From assembly GCA_920105625.2 (NCBI GenBank), contig OV050032.1, positions 19,549,981 through 19,613,980 of the forward strand: a stretch of DNA of 64,000 nucleotides, read 5' to 3'. The notes below the pieces were generated by a model. It made no database searches and had not been told where the DNA came from. It saw only the letters and a list, made by a program, of their open reading frames with translations. A program made the position numbers and the translations under genes. Source of the stretch: Clusia tigrina (lineage: Eukaryota > Arthropoda > Insecta > Diptera > Clusiidae). Positions 34,601-46,127 of the stretch are shown here, in pieces. Within the stretch, counting starts at the first letter, position 1. Each line of letters opens with the position of its first letter.

Positions 34601-34981
34601 CTTTAATTTGCTTTTAGTTCGTCTTTTATTTATTTACATTTCGCGGCTCCCTCCCTGTTCTCCCCGTCTTACCCTCCCCCTGAAGCACCATCTTTCTCTC
34701 CCTGTCTCTGTATTCATTAAAATAAATTCCTGTGAAAGAAAAAATCAAATAAATAAATGAAGCCTCTCGAGCCGCTTACTGCACTTGAGCCGTGGCTGAT
34801 CGGATCGGATCGGACTGGAGCGGTGCGTTGCGGAGCGTTGTGGTGTGTTGGGCTGCGGTGCGGAGTAGAGCGCAGCGGAATAGAGACGTACGAGTGCAAG
34901 CGTATGAAAAATCCAAAGATATTTATCTAAAAATAATAACGTGTCCGTCCGCAATGCGATTGCCGCGGTGTTGCCAGACTT

Positions 34982-34982
<1 letters not shown>
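31601..34982. other. No gene recognised
   Basis: Open frames reach about 114 codons (32.1-32.46 kb) but run in several frames at once without motifs. Around 33.2-33.6 kb short GTCGTC and CAACAACAG runs appear. No RNA gene or transposon is recognised. Confidence 0.5.
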
Positions 34983-35055
<73 letters not shown>

Positions 35056-35059
35056 ACAC
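34983..35059 (+). repeat. CA microsatellite
   Basis: About 75 bp of CA dinucleotides with two CATACA interruptions. The complement gives cysteine/valine frames. Confidence 0.95.
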
Positions 35060-35207
35060 GTGTGTAATGAGTGCACACGATTTATAAGTACGGATATTCG
35101 AGGTACTCACTCATATTGGCAAATTGCATACGGCTGGCACTGTTTTGGAGCGCCACTTGTGGCGGGGTCACACTCCGGCCGCTCTCGGAACTGTGTCTGC
35201 TGCAAAG

Positions 35208-35417
35208 GCTTTCTCTCAAAGGGCTACTTTCAAAGGCCTACTTTCAAAGGTCTAATTTCAAATGGATACTTTCAAGGGGGTACTTTCAAACGCATATTTT
35301 CAAGGGGCTACTTTCAAAGGGCTACTTTCAAAAGTCTACTTTCAAAAGTCTACTTTCAAATGGATACTTTGAAAGATCTACTTTCAAAGGTCTACTTTCA
35401 AAGGCCTACTTTCAAGG
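35208..35417 (+). repeat. 14-bp minisatellite, about 15 units
   Basis: Units of the form CTACTTTCAAAGGC follow each other without gaps. Variants include ATACTTTCAAGGGG, CTAATTTCAAATGG and ATACTTTGAAAGAT. Because 14 is not a multiple of three, every frame cycles through the same 14-residue pattern (42 bp) and stays open, giving two overlapping 130-140-codon frames. These are not taken as genes. Confidence 0.92.
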
Positions 35418-35453
35418 CTCACACGTATTCAGTCGTCAATCAAAAATTCTCCC

Positions 35454-35658
35454 TGGCCGGCCTAAGTAGTAAGGAAGCACGTTAGTCTCTCAATCGTGTG
35501 GTCACTGTTTCGAATCCTGCTCATGCATAGTCCCAAATGCTTATTTCGAAATCTTTTTCTCTTCGAGTCGACAGCCTCAGTGTCTAGTAGTCCTCATTCC
35601 CACCATTGCACACATATTTAATTATGGTCTAAGGAACAATGATAATAACAATAACAAC
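35454..35658 (+). mobile_element. tRNA-derived SINE, copy 1
   Basis: The head resembles a tRNA-type RNA polymerase III promoter: an A-box-like AAGTAGTAAGGAAGC and a B-box GTTTCGAATCC (about 35,509). The body has CTTCGAGTCGACAGCCTCAG (about 35,571), and the tail is TTAATTATGGTCT followed by AATGATAATAACAATAACAAC. The same order occurs at 58.9 and 61.2 kb. It starts about 36 bp after the 14-bp array. Confidence 0.8.
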
Positions 35659-36454
35659 TTTCCTTACATTCTCTGTTCGGGAAGGGGCGGGCTTGTACAG
35701 GCTGGTTCTGGTTGACCGAACCCTTATTTGGCGCTACCCTGGTCACATTATTTTGAATTTTTTGACTATAACTACTTTTGACCATTTGCTACTCCTAATA
35801 AACGGATTGCTTTGATTTTATAGCGTAGAAAACCCTCCTCGGACTGATGGGGGAGTCATCGATCCTCAGTCGACACAGTGTGACTGGGAATGCGTTCATT
35901 CTTTCACCTGGTCTCACCTGCATTGCACATATATTTGGAATACTGCAGCACAACCAACAACAACTGTTCAGTTATTTAGACTGATGAATCCCACTCAGGA
36001 TATGAAAGTCACAGACGCAAAGCTGTGACTAAGTTGAAAACTGGAACCAGACCCTGTGTGAATACGACTACGTATACCCGGGTCGACCGCTATGAGGGTC
36101 TCTCAGAAATCGAAAAAAACAAATTGGATCTAAATACCGAATTAGCTGTTCTGGGACGTCCTCATTTCTGTAGTTGAGGGACATGTACTTAACAGTCTGT
36201 GGGGCATTCACATATTGTGAACATTCTCGTACTCGTTTGAGACTCGATATTTTGAGAGCAAAGCAAATCTCACCTCATCCAGAAATTCGTTGGCAACAAA
36301 AGACGTCGCATTGTGAACAAACTGCTCTTGAGCATAGGCGAGTACACACTGGAGGGCTTTTATCCGTCACCTCACTTGCATACCGTCAGTATAGGAGCAC
36401 ATGCGGAGCTAGGTACAGACAGATCCATCGGCCAGATTCAGTAATCATATTCTC
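35659..36454. other. No gene recognised
   Basis: No motif or repeat that I recognise. Short open frames only, until the minisatellite begins. Confidence 0.5.
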
Positions 36455-36998
36455 TATTGGTTCTATATCGAGTTTTTTCGCTCTCTCGAGTTTTTTTGGT
36501 ACTCTCGAGTTTTTTTGCTCTCTCTCTCTCGAGTTTTTTCGCTCCCTCTCGAGTTTTTTGGTTCTATATCGTGTTTTTTCGCTCTCTCTCGAGTGTTTTT
36601 GGTTCTATCTCGAGTTTTTTCGCTCTCTCTCGAGTTTTTTTGGTTCTCTCTCGAGTTTTTTTGGTTCTATCTCGAGTTTTTTCGCTCCCTCTCGAGTTTT
36701 TTGGTTCTATATAGAGTTCTTTCGCTCCCTCTCGAGTTTTCTTGGTTTCATATCGAGTTTTTTCGCTCTCTCTCGAGTTTTTTTGTTCTATCTCGAGGTT
36801 TTTGGTTCTATATCGAGATTGTTCGCTCTCTCTCGAGTTTTTTTGGTTCTATCTGGAGTTTTTTCGCTCCCTCTCGAGTTTTTTTTGTTCTATATCGAGT
36901 TTTTTCACTTTCTATCGAGTTTTTTTTGGTTCTATATCGAGTGTTTTCGCTCTCTCTCGAGTGTTGTTGGTTCTATCTCGAGTTTTTTTGGTTCTATG
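36455..36998 (+). repeat. 20-21-bp minisatellite rich in TCGAGTTTTTT
   Basis: About 26 units alternate between TCGAGTTTTTTCGCTCTCTC-like and TCGAGTTTTTTTGGTTCTATC-like forms, so the larger period is about 41 bp. Many CTCGAG palindromes are present. Three plus frames remain open (up to 280 codons counting upstream sequence) and would encode FFRSLSSF/FLVLSRVF repeats. The strand is strongly pyrimidine-rich. I regard the frames as a by-product. Confidence 0.92.
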
Positions 36999-37453
36999 TA
37001 TATCTCTGCGAAATAACTACAATTCTAGGCATTCTCCTGGCACGGGATTGTGTGCTAAATGCTAAATCGTGAACGATGAAAGGTGAAGCAGGAATGGGGA
37101 AAGCTGAAGGTGTTTGTCAAGTTCCGTCTCACAGTACTGTAATTGGAGTTCGCTCCGCACTTGGATATTGAAATAAATTTAATATATTGTGCCTGGGCAC
37201 TCCGCTCTGTAGTCTGTACAGGCTGTACACTGTTGACCAAACCGTTAATTTTAATGTTAGGAAACACTCAAAGATGTGTTCGTCGCTCGGCCCGTGCCGC
37301 TCTGCGCCACTCCACAGAACGCCGCGAACCCCTCACAGTGCGATGCTTTCTACTCTTAATTGCATCTAGATACATTTTGTTAGATGCAGCGCAATTCTGA
37401 TGCAGCGCAATTCTGTTGCAACGCATCAACACACAACGTCTTTGATATCATCA

Positions 37454-37508
37454 ACCATCACCATCATCATCATCATCATCATTATCATTATCATCATCAT
37501 CAGCGTCA
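37454..37508 (+). repeat. ATC trinucleotide tract
   Basis: CATCATCATC with ATTATC interruptions, about 55 bp. Confidence 0.9.
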
Positions 37509-37629
37509 TTATTATTAGCAGCAGCATTTTTATAACAGCCAAAAGAGCAACAAAAACTGCAGGGCGGCACTTATGATTTTTATTAAATTTTATGTTTTTA
37601 ATGTCTTTCGGCTGAATCCATACTCCCCT

Positions 37630-37648
37630 ACACACACACACTCACACA

Positions 37649-37691
<43 letters not shown>

Positions 37692-37696
37692 CACAC
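37630..37696 (+). repeat. CA microsatellite
   Basis: About 65 bp of CA dinucleotides with two CTCACA interruptions near the start. Confidence 0.95.
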
Positions 37697-40600
37697 GTAC
37701 TGTTGCAGGCATTTGTAGATGCACCCAAAGCGTGGCGTACTGCAACTTATAAGTTACTTAAAGATACAAATGGGTGATTTCAATGGGATGGGAATGGGAA
37801 TGGGAGGGGCCGCCATGCAGTAGGCACGGTACTGCCGCATGCATAATATAAATGCATTTTATGGCAATGCCAACCACAGCATCAAAAATAACAATGTTGG
37901 AAATTCAATTTAATATAACAATTTTTCGTTTCTCTGCTTTTTGAATGCGACTACGAGTATTTCTTCAACTTATTGAAGCGATACATAATTATGCCGAACG
38001 TACGTACGCGTACTTTCCAGCAAGCGCGCACGTAGCTGACAGATACGAGGCATTGTTGTATCTAAGTCTATTTATTTAGTTGCGTATTCATTGTTGGCGT
38101 TGTGGTTGTTGTCGTCGTGGAGATATCTTTGCATCTCGACATGCTGCACGGTATTAATTTTGTTTTAATTTCTACGAAAATGAAAAAATACTTTTAATTT
38201 TGTTTTCTTAAATTTTGTTGCTTTTTGTTATTGTGCTGCGGCCGCCTACGCCACCCCCTTCGTCATTGTGTGCTCGCTTGCTACAATTGCCAATGCACTG
38301 CATGGAGAGTGCAGAAGTTAAACAACAACAAAACATTATTTAAGGAATAAAATTAAATATGGATGTGGAATTGGAATTGGAATTGGAGATTGAGATGGGA
38401 AAGTAGAAGGGGGGAAAATTGCGCGCCACTTAGATAAATATTAATAACAGCGTTTGTAGCTCTTGTTGTGGAAGAGGCGCAGCTGCGACAGCGACTTCGA
38501 CCGTGGCAGCGGCAGCGGCAGTGCTCTGGCGCATACATGAAATTAATTACATTTTTATTTTGTATCCGCGTATCCGTATCTGCATCTGCGTTTCTTCAAG
38601 CACTCTTTTAGTTATTATTATTTTTTCAATATTTCCTACACACACATGAATGTAATTGAAATTTATCGCTTGTAGTAATAATACGCGTAATTGTTCTGCC
38701 GTACGTACGCAGATAGGCTGCAATTGTGTAATGCTGCGCGAGTATCTGGGAAAGTCGTCATCGCGTATCTGCGAGTATCTGCGCGTTTGGGGGCATACCT
38801 GCTGCTGCCTTGACAGCCAGTCAGTTATATGTGTTGCCTTTTGCCTCCCAGCCGAGGCTTGTGTATTTTTCTACATTTTATACTCGTATCATTGTAGTTT
38901 TAATTACGTGTACTTTTGCCGATACGACTCCCTGCCTATGTATGTTAATTGCTTCCGTTTTCATTGCGATTAAAAAGTGCCACAATTGAGATTTGTGAAA
39001 TTTTTTAAAAAATTCCAGTTGCCTACTCATGTTGCATTCATCACAATGGCATAGTTTCATATTTTGTTGCTTGCGAGTCAAGCTGACGTAATCAGGCACA
39101 AATAATACGACACCATCATCGACATTCGCAGAAACAACAATAACACAAACGAAAACAATAACAAGGACAGCAAATTAATTAACGTAAAACAGTCTCAAAG
39201 AGAAATTAAGGCTCTGCGCTGAGGAGCTCGCTGCGCAAGACACACACACACACCCGATTATCAGGGACAGCAGGCCCTAGACAAATATACAGGTCACATA
39301 TTCTGAACAGAAGAGGTGCATAAAATGAAGATTTAACTTGATATTTTCATCGGTTGCCTTTGTTAAAGCCACCACAGAAAATTGAGCTAATTTCAGTAAT
39401 AAATTTCCCCAAATCTTCGAAGATTTCACGTAATCCTCTCAAGCACCTATTACTAAATCTAATCAGATGTGACTATGTTTGAATATGTACCGGGAACTAA
39501 GGCCTTCGTCTTGAAAAGAGAGAATATAGAGACAAAAGGAAAATATGATCTAAACAGACCAACTGTGTCACGTATTTAGAAAGCGACAAGAAAATGACAC
39601 TGACTGACAAATGACCGAGTCTGTATTTCAATCGGTGGCTTGGCAATACCACCGTCATCCTCAGCATTTTCGTCTCATGTTACCATTGCCTTCAGAACTG
39701 CCTCTGTGAAGTACATTTGCCTTCGATTCGCAGCGTCGATTTAAGCATTATCTGCTTCCACGTCTGGCTTCCACATTTCCTGTAGCCCGAGAAGATCTGG
39801 TATAAAGCTTTATACACAATCACCGACAAAATTTCGTAGTCTTATATTCTAGTTACGATAAATGGTTGACTGTTGTGTGCGGGCAAGTGAAGTTTTCCGA
39901 AGATGTGAAATTTTGATATGAACGCTTGTGTGGGAATGTTGGTTACGCTCTTTCGGCGTACTCATAAAAAATAGGGTTTCCAAGCGTGGAGTACTTTCAA
40001 TTCAAAACAACACCTAAAGAGATTAAATTCCATTCCAAATGTCTGCTCCCCAGGAAATAATCGCAAGATCTTCGAGACAGGTAGGTGGCTGGAAATTACC
40101 TTGTTGTGTACTTGTGTCATCTCAATATCATCGATAATTAGGGCCGTATCGCTATCCTGTTGGGAGCACATCTCGTATTTTAACGATCATCATTGACTAC
40201 AATGTGTACTCCGAATCCATTTTAAAGAAATAGCTCCCATGACGCATTCCCAGAGGTGAATTTTTCTGGATTCATCATCATTCACTGTGCATGCTGAAAT
40301 TTGACTGAAATGAGACCCACTTGCGAAACGTTCATATCATAGTGCATCTACCCCCATATGTCAGAGCCTTATGTAAGTCCCGGCCTTATAAGAGACTTGT
40401 TCATTTGTAATCTTCGTTTCGGGGACAGTCCTTACTACATATGTCAAGCGTAGGCGATATGGAAATATTGTATTCTGGTGGCTGCCTGTTTTCGGTCATG
40501 TGTTAATATAGATCCATCCGTGATTTGATCTGAATATGTGACGGCTGTGGAACGCAAGATATCGATTGTAGTCGCGGACAATGTGAGTTCCTAGGCCCTC

Positions 40601-41284
40601 TCTCCCAGTTGATAATATTGACAATTAAGGAATCCGCCTTTAATTATAAAGATGTCCAAACTAAACAGGTGTTCATTCAGAGATTTCCATTTGATTGGTA
40701 GTTCCCACGGTTTATGACGAATAATCAATTCATCAATAGAAACTAATCTTCCCCGTACTAACCTCATTCATTTATTGGAATATTCATATATATTTTAAAA
40801 TTCCACGTACCCAAGATAGGTAGGTAGGAGTGGCCGCCTAACTTCATGTACACAAAGTGCTGATAAATTTAAAAAATGCCCAAATGTGACCAGTACAATC
40901 GGGAATTTAGTACAATGTACTACTAAGTAAGACGCATTCTTTGTGCTTCTTGTACTCTGGGTCCTTCCCTGACAAGTATCTGCGAGTTTGGTGTATGTGT
41001 GTGTGTGTGTTATGTGTCAGCGTATGGTGAAATTATCAATTAACTCTTACGCAATACCATGCCAAGCCGTAGCATGAAGCCGTAGCAGCAACTCCAGCAC
41101 CCGGACAGCCGCAATTGGCATACTCCGTGCAGACCAACGCCCGCAAGAGCTTAGCGCCACACACACAAACTTCGACCCACAAAATACTCATTTACTCAGA
41201 TTCGCAATGATTGTTAACGTGTCGTTCCGACTCCGGCTTCTCCGCTTATCTATTGGTGCCCTATCGAATCATTACTCCCAACTC

Positions 41285-41426
41285 CCTCAAGAGGTTGGAG
41301 TGGCAGCAGAAAGCACACTCAGAGCACAAATAATGGCCCATTGTGATACCACGGATTGGGCGCTGCACACGTACTGACCACCTAAGTCGGGTATGGACGG
41401 TGAGCGCCCATGCAGCACCTCAAGAG
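41285..41426 (-). mobile_element. 124-bp truncated LOA-like insertion with 9-bp target duplication
   Basis: The reverse complement of 41,294-41,417 matches the 3' end of the element at 10,848-10,976 (TGCTGCATGGGCGCTCACCG ... GTGGTATCACAATGGGCC ... CACTCCAACC). It is flanked by perfect direct repeats CCTCAAGAG at 41,285-41,293 and 41,418-41,426. This is the hallmark of target-primed reverse transcription that stopped after about 120 bases. The junction at the truncated end shows a few bases of ambiguity (AGG) with the target duplication. Confidence 0.9.
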
Positions 41427-41746
41427 TATAATTTCATTATTTCCACACGTCGCTGATATTTCAGTTGGTGTAGGTGTAAATCGAGAGGCTTTCCACTTCC
41501 TTTAAAACTCCACGTTCTCTCCAGGTCTACAATCTTTGTTGTCTCCGGCAAGCAGAAGACTAGCCAATTATTCCATTGGTACGCTCAATGCATTACTTGG
41601 GAGAAATTCAGAAAACTGGTTGAACTGGGAGCGACAGCTACAATGGAAAGGTTTGTCTGGTTTACGCAGAATAGAATCGGAGGCCCAGCAACTAAGAAAT
41701 ATTATCACGACGAACGGTGAAAATAAACAATTTCTATAACAGATCG
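41427..41746. other. No gene recognised
   Basis: A 67-codon plus frame (41,536-41,739) reads somewhat coding-like but has no recognisable motif. It abuts the CT-rich array. Confidence 0.4.
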
Positions 41747-43085
41747 CGATATTTCTCTCTTTACCCCTCTCTCTGTCTATCTCTCTCTGTCTATCTCTCT
41801 CTCTATCTATCTCTCTCTCTCTCTCTCTCTCTCTGTCTATCTCTCTCTCTTTGTTTCGGCATCTTCAGAGAGATAAATTCTGTCTCTCCCTATCTGGTCT
41901 ACTCTCTCTCTTCTTCACTGTCCCTCTCTCTTTCTTTTCCTTTCTCTGTCCCTCTCTCTTTCTCTTTCCTACTCTGTTCGTCTCTCGCTCCCTATCTCTT
42001 TGTTTCCCCCCTCTCTATCTCTATTTCTCTGTCTTCCTCTCTCTCTTTCTCTGTCTCCCTCTATCTCTATCTTTGTTTCGGCATCTTCAGAGAGAGATAT
42101 TCTGTCCCTCTCTGTCTCTTTCCCTGTCCCTCTCTCTCTCTATCACTTTCTTTCCCCCCTCTTTCTCTCCCTCTCTCTCTCTTTCTCTTTCTCTATCTTC
42201 CTCTCTCTCTCACTCTTTGCTTCTATATATACATATATATTCTGTCTCTCTCTTTTTCTTTTTTTTCTTTGTGTCTCTCTTTTAATCTTTCTTTCTCTGT
42301 CTCTCTCTCTCCCTCTTCTTTCTCTCTTTCTCTCTTTCTCTGTCTTCCTCTCTCTCTCTGTTTCTCTGTCTCCCTCTCTCTCTCTGTTTCTCTGTCTCCC
42401 TCTCTCTCTCTGTTTCTCTGTCTCCCTCTCTCTCTCTCTCTCTCCCTCTCTCTCTTTGTTCCGGCATATTGAGAGAGAGATATTCTGTCCCACTCTCTCT
42501 CTTTCTTTGTCCCCCTCTCTCTAAGTGTCTGTCTCTCTCTCTAAGTTTCTCTCTCTCACAGTCTCTCTCTCTCTCAGTCTCTCTCTCTCAGTCTCTCCAT
42601 TTCTCTGTCTCCCTCTCTCTCACTTTTTGTTTTTTCAGAGAGAGAGATATTCTGTCTTTCTCTTTTCTCTTTCTTTCTCTATCCCTCTCTCTCTTTCTCT
42701 TTCTTTCTCTGTCTCCCCCTTTTTCGCTTTCTTTATCTGTCCCTCTCTCTTTCTCTGTCTTTCTCTGTCTCCCTCTTTTTCTCTTTCTTTTTTTGTCCTT
42801 CTCTCCTCTCTCCCTATGTATTTGTTTCCCCTTCTCTCTCTCTCTCTTCCTCTGTCTCCCTCTCTCTCTCTCTTTCTTTTCGGCATCTTCAGAGAGAGAT
42901 ATTCTGTCCCTCTCTCTCCCTTCTTTGGCCTCCTCTCTCTCCCTTCTTTGGCCTCCTCTCTCAGTCCCTCTCTCTCTCTCTCTCAGTTTCTCTCTCGCAG
43001 TCTCTCTCTGTCTTCCTCTTCCTTTCCCTTCCTTTCTCTCTCTCTCTCTCCTCTTTCTCTCTTTCTCTATCTCTATATCTCTTCT
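41747..43085 (+). repeat. 1.3-kb CT-rich array with a recurring spacer
   Basis: The plus strand is almost purely pyrimidine ((CT)n, CTGTCTC, CTTTCTC). A conserved spacer, approximately CGGCATCTTCAGAGAGAGAT followed by ATTCTGTC, interrupts it five times (about 41,857, 42,076, 42,459, 42,629 and 42,880), so the array is a tandem repeat whose CT parts vary from about 170 to 380 bp. All plus frames are open for long distances and encode serine/leucine/phenylalanine. I do not regard them as genes. Long homopurine-homopyrimidine tracts can form triplex DNA. Confidence 0.93.
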
Positions 43086-45733
43086 CTATTAATCGCCGCC
43101 GAAGTAACACAAGCACTCAGTGCCGTGCAGTTCCAATATACAATTTTTTCACTATTTCCCCATTTTCCCTCCAGCTTTCCACAGCTTTAGTTCCAGACGA
43201 CAGATAAAAGGTTGATCTTAGGACTGACTATGAAGGTTCATAGTAATCGATACGAATATTATTGAATTGGATGTGAAATCCGAGCGAGAAAGTTCAGTTG
43301 CAGACGCCTTTATCAGGCTGACGGCCACTATCTACTCATAAATTGCTAGTAGAGCCTACAGAGGGACCATGCAGGGACTGCTAGAAGCCCCCCTCAATAT
43401 CACGCATGCCAAACCGACGTACCGTGCTGCAGCCAAATAAAGCCCGCGCCTCTGAGAAGTAGCCCACTAACTGCCACCCCAATATTTAACGAGGTTATGC
43501 TCCGCCGTTGCTGTACAAGCGCACACAAACATAAATACAGGCATAGCAGCAGTTGAAGTACTTGCGGTAGCTGAATTTCGGGCCTCTTCACCTCTGATAT
43601 CGAAAATTCCGCTGCAACTGCGGCTTTCATATTCATTTCCATTTAATTACCCAAAAGTTTTAACCACACTAGAATGTACTTCCATGTAAAGATATTTAAC
43701 TACAACGAAATGAACTATGTATGTGGAAAAACGGTTATCTGGGTGTTGGTGCGAGCGTGTGTATGTATGTTCGTTGGTGTATGTGTTCGTTGGTGTGTGT
43801 GTGTGTGTGTGTTGCATCTACGCAGCAGTGAAAGCAATTAAAAATATAGAAAATTGAATCGGAAAAATCTAATTCGATTTCAATGCCTTTCACTGCCGTG
43901 TGCGCTGTGTGGGGCGCGGACATGGTGCGGGCTTGTAATCTAGTGGGCTATAAGGCTGATGGGCTGCTTCTGACTATGTTAAACCGAAGTACAACGCAGG
44001 CTACATAGCCCAGCACCACCCAGCGCAGTCGAGCCCAGCTCAGCCCAGTGCAGCACGCCGCAGCGACGCTTGTGTATGCGCAGCCAATAAGGCTCGATAA
44101 GAAAAAGTCCCATGACTAGAATTATAGACGCCGGCGCATAAATTTTTATTAATGCGCGCATAAAATTCTATATTTAGGAGAAGCTAATGAAATTATACCT
44201 ACTTGCCCTATGCAAGCCCGCTTTTTTCACAAATGCTTCGTCCCGCGCTTTGAGACAAAGCAAAAAGGCAATAATAGAATTTGTAAAGACAAAAACTCGA
44301 AAAGGAGCAAAAGTTTACAGGAAAAAATGGCTGCAAAATTAACGAGGAAATGGAAAATTTATAATGCGACTTATAAGAGGCGAGAAAAAATTAATAGGAT
44401 TTTTTATATGTGGGTACATGGCTGGACTCCTAAATTGGCAGCAGCAGCAGCAGCAAAACAAAATGAAACATAACGAAATGAAACGGAGCGAAGAACCCAG
44501 AAAGGAAGCAGGGAAGTGCTTCAGTAAAATTTGATTTTCGCAGCGCCAAAACTTGCATAAGCGACCGAAAATATGGAAACATCGATTTTGAGGGGGTGCA
44601 CATTTCTTCCTTCTGTGCCCCTGTCTCAGCCTTCAGCGCTGCATGTACCAAGCATTTCATTAACTCGTTAGAGTACTTCAAGCACCAACCAGCCAACCAA
44701 TTTTAGCGCTTTCCCAAATTCAACAACGCTACACGAGTTTTGCAATTTCAAAGTTACGCACATACACGGACAAAACGGCACACATGCCTTCCCTTACTTG
44801 TGTGTGTGTGTGTGTGTGTGTGTGAGTGTGGGCCGTTGAATAATGCGTGCACATTTTAGGAGCTCAAAAGCGCACCAACGTACGCTCAAACGGGCACATT
44901 CGGCACTCACATGCAATGCGGATACCCACACAAACACACACGCACACATGCACACACGGACACACATGGACGTACACCCAACGCTAGGCATCGATTCCTT
45001 TTTCTGTTGCAACTCAATGCGGCACTGCACTCTCAAGTTCTGTTGCAGCAACTCCAAAATTCATTTCACTATTTCCCCGGACCCTAGACAAATCGTGAGT
45101 TTACGTTCGGGTTGTTACGTTGTTGGCGGCAATTTGTATATTTGATAGGATACGAAAATGAATTTATCTCGCACTTTTGCGTCACTCCTCAGCTGCTGCG
45201 TACCGACCATCCCTGTGCCATCCGTGCACATGCCTGCGCCATGGCTGATGCATAGGCGCTCGTTCCTTGCCGGCTGTGGCCTGGCTGTGGAGGCTGCTTG
45301 GCCAGTGGGGTGCTCAGAGTCGAGTGTTCGTGTTCGTGTGATTGGCGCAAAAATCGGAAGAGTTTCGCAAAGAACCGAACCAATTATTCCGAGTCGGTTG
45401 TGCGTCCCTCGAAAGGGTACGAAACTGTTCATGCAGGGGCACTGAACACGAAACTGGGAGTTTCGAATTATGTTGTTCAGGAGGAGAGCTCGACAAGCAT
45501 CGAGAGCGCGAGAGTTAGTTGTTAAGCACCAATTAAATATCAACGGCCAAACCCAGTAAAAAATTTTGGATCGCTCGCACAAAGGAGTAATAACAGAGCG
45601 CTCCATTATTACACGTTTTTGAGCATCAATGGATCAAATTGACAGCTCTCATTCACTTTCCTCTGTCACTTCTTTCTCTTCTTTGGTTCTTTGCTAATAA
45701 CTCGCCTCTTCAGTGTTTTGTATTGTTTACCGT
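43086..45733. other. Non-coding; native-looking 43.4-45.7 kb
   Basis: There is no supported gene. Contents include a GT tract (43,793-43,812), a TG tract (44,797-44,828) and CCCAGC-rich sequence (44,010-44,070). Opposing open frames of 95-163 codons at 45.1-45.6 kb overlap each other and show no motif. This region would be the upstream flank of the small transcript candidate at 45.88 kb. Confidence 0.5.
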
Positions 45734-45878
45734 TATAAAGTAGTTGCACTTTCATTGAGAGGCAAGCTATTGCGTAGGTTTTTATGCTTTAGTACTGAAG
45801 AAACATCCGATACAACAAATTCAAGAGTTCAAGAAGTGAAAAAGTGAAATTAAAATTAAACTCGAAATAACCGGCAAG

Positions 45879-46056
45879 ATGGGAAAGAATTTCGAATTTG
45901 TGCCTGTTTATTCAGGAAACACGGGTAAGATGTTTTATTTAATGGATATTATTGCATTCGAGGTACATACTCGTATATTACATACATACATTTTTAACTG
46001 TCGCAATTGCAGATTCAGTCGATACAACCGAAACGTTGGCGCATATTAAAAATTAA
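45879..46056 (+). CDS. Small two-exon ORF candidate (exons 45879-45924 and 46013-46056)
   Basis: ATG at 45,879 has an excellent fly start context (CAAGATGG). Exon 1 is followed by GTAAGA (45,925) and exon 2 preceded by CAATTGCAG (ends 46,012), giving an 88-nt intron. The splice phase joins smoothly: MGKNFEFVPVYSGNT, then DSVDTTETLAHIKN, then TAA at 46,054. Beyond this stop the same frame continues LERVEGKDRPKKLQAF before a second stop, so the first TAA may be a mutation in a once-longer protein. The upstream A-rich leader (45,790-45,878) looks like a fly 5' untranslated region. I recognise no family. Alternatives are a decayed gene, or an alternative first exon of a larger host gene. Confidence 0.4.
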
Positions 46057-46127
46057 TTGGAACGGGTCGAAGGGAAAGATCGCCCTAAAAAGTTACAGGC
46101 TTTTTAATTTTGAAATAAACAGAAGCC

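Larger units (their letters stand above)
36999..41284. other. No gene recognised; native-looking 37.4-39.2 kb
   Basis: A perfect 16-bp tandem duplication GATGCAGCGCAATTCT lies at 37,383-37,414. Host-like simple repeats fill 37.4-39.2 kb. From 39.2 to 41.3 kb there is no clear feature. A weak minus-strand hint of reverse transcriptase (SLIRPGLT, stop, GSDIWG near 40,370-40,415) is too short to call. Confidence 0.45.

Noticed and set aside
36174..37072. 280- and 185-codon hydrophobic frames that look like membrane proteins
   Set aside because: The hydrophobicity comes from TTTTTT and CTCTC repeats; several frames are open together.
40330..40415. Minus-strand SLIRPGLT, stop, GSDIWG, resembling a reverse transcriptase block
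   Set aside because: Only about 15 residues and no supporting blocks on either side.
41717..43190. Serine/leucine-rich frames up to 251 codons and arginine/glutamate-rich complements
   Set aside because: They are translations of a CT-rich tract, open in all frames at once.
45115..45606. 163-codon minus frame with plus-strand frames opposite
   Set aside because: Open on both strands without motifs; more likely upstream flank of the 45.88-kb transcript candidate.
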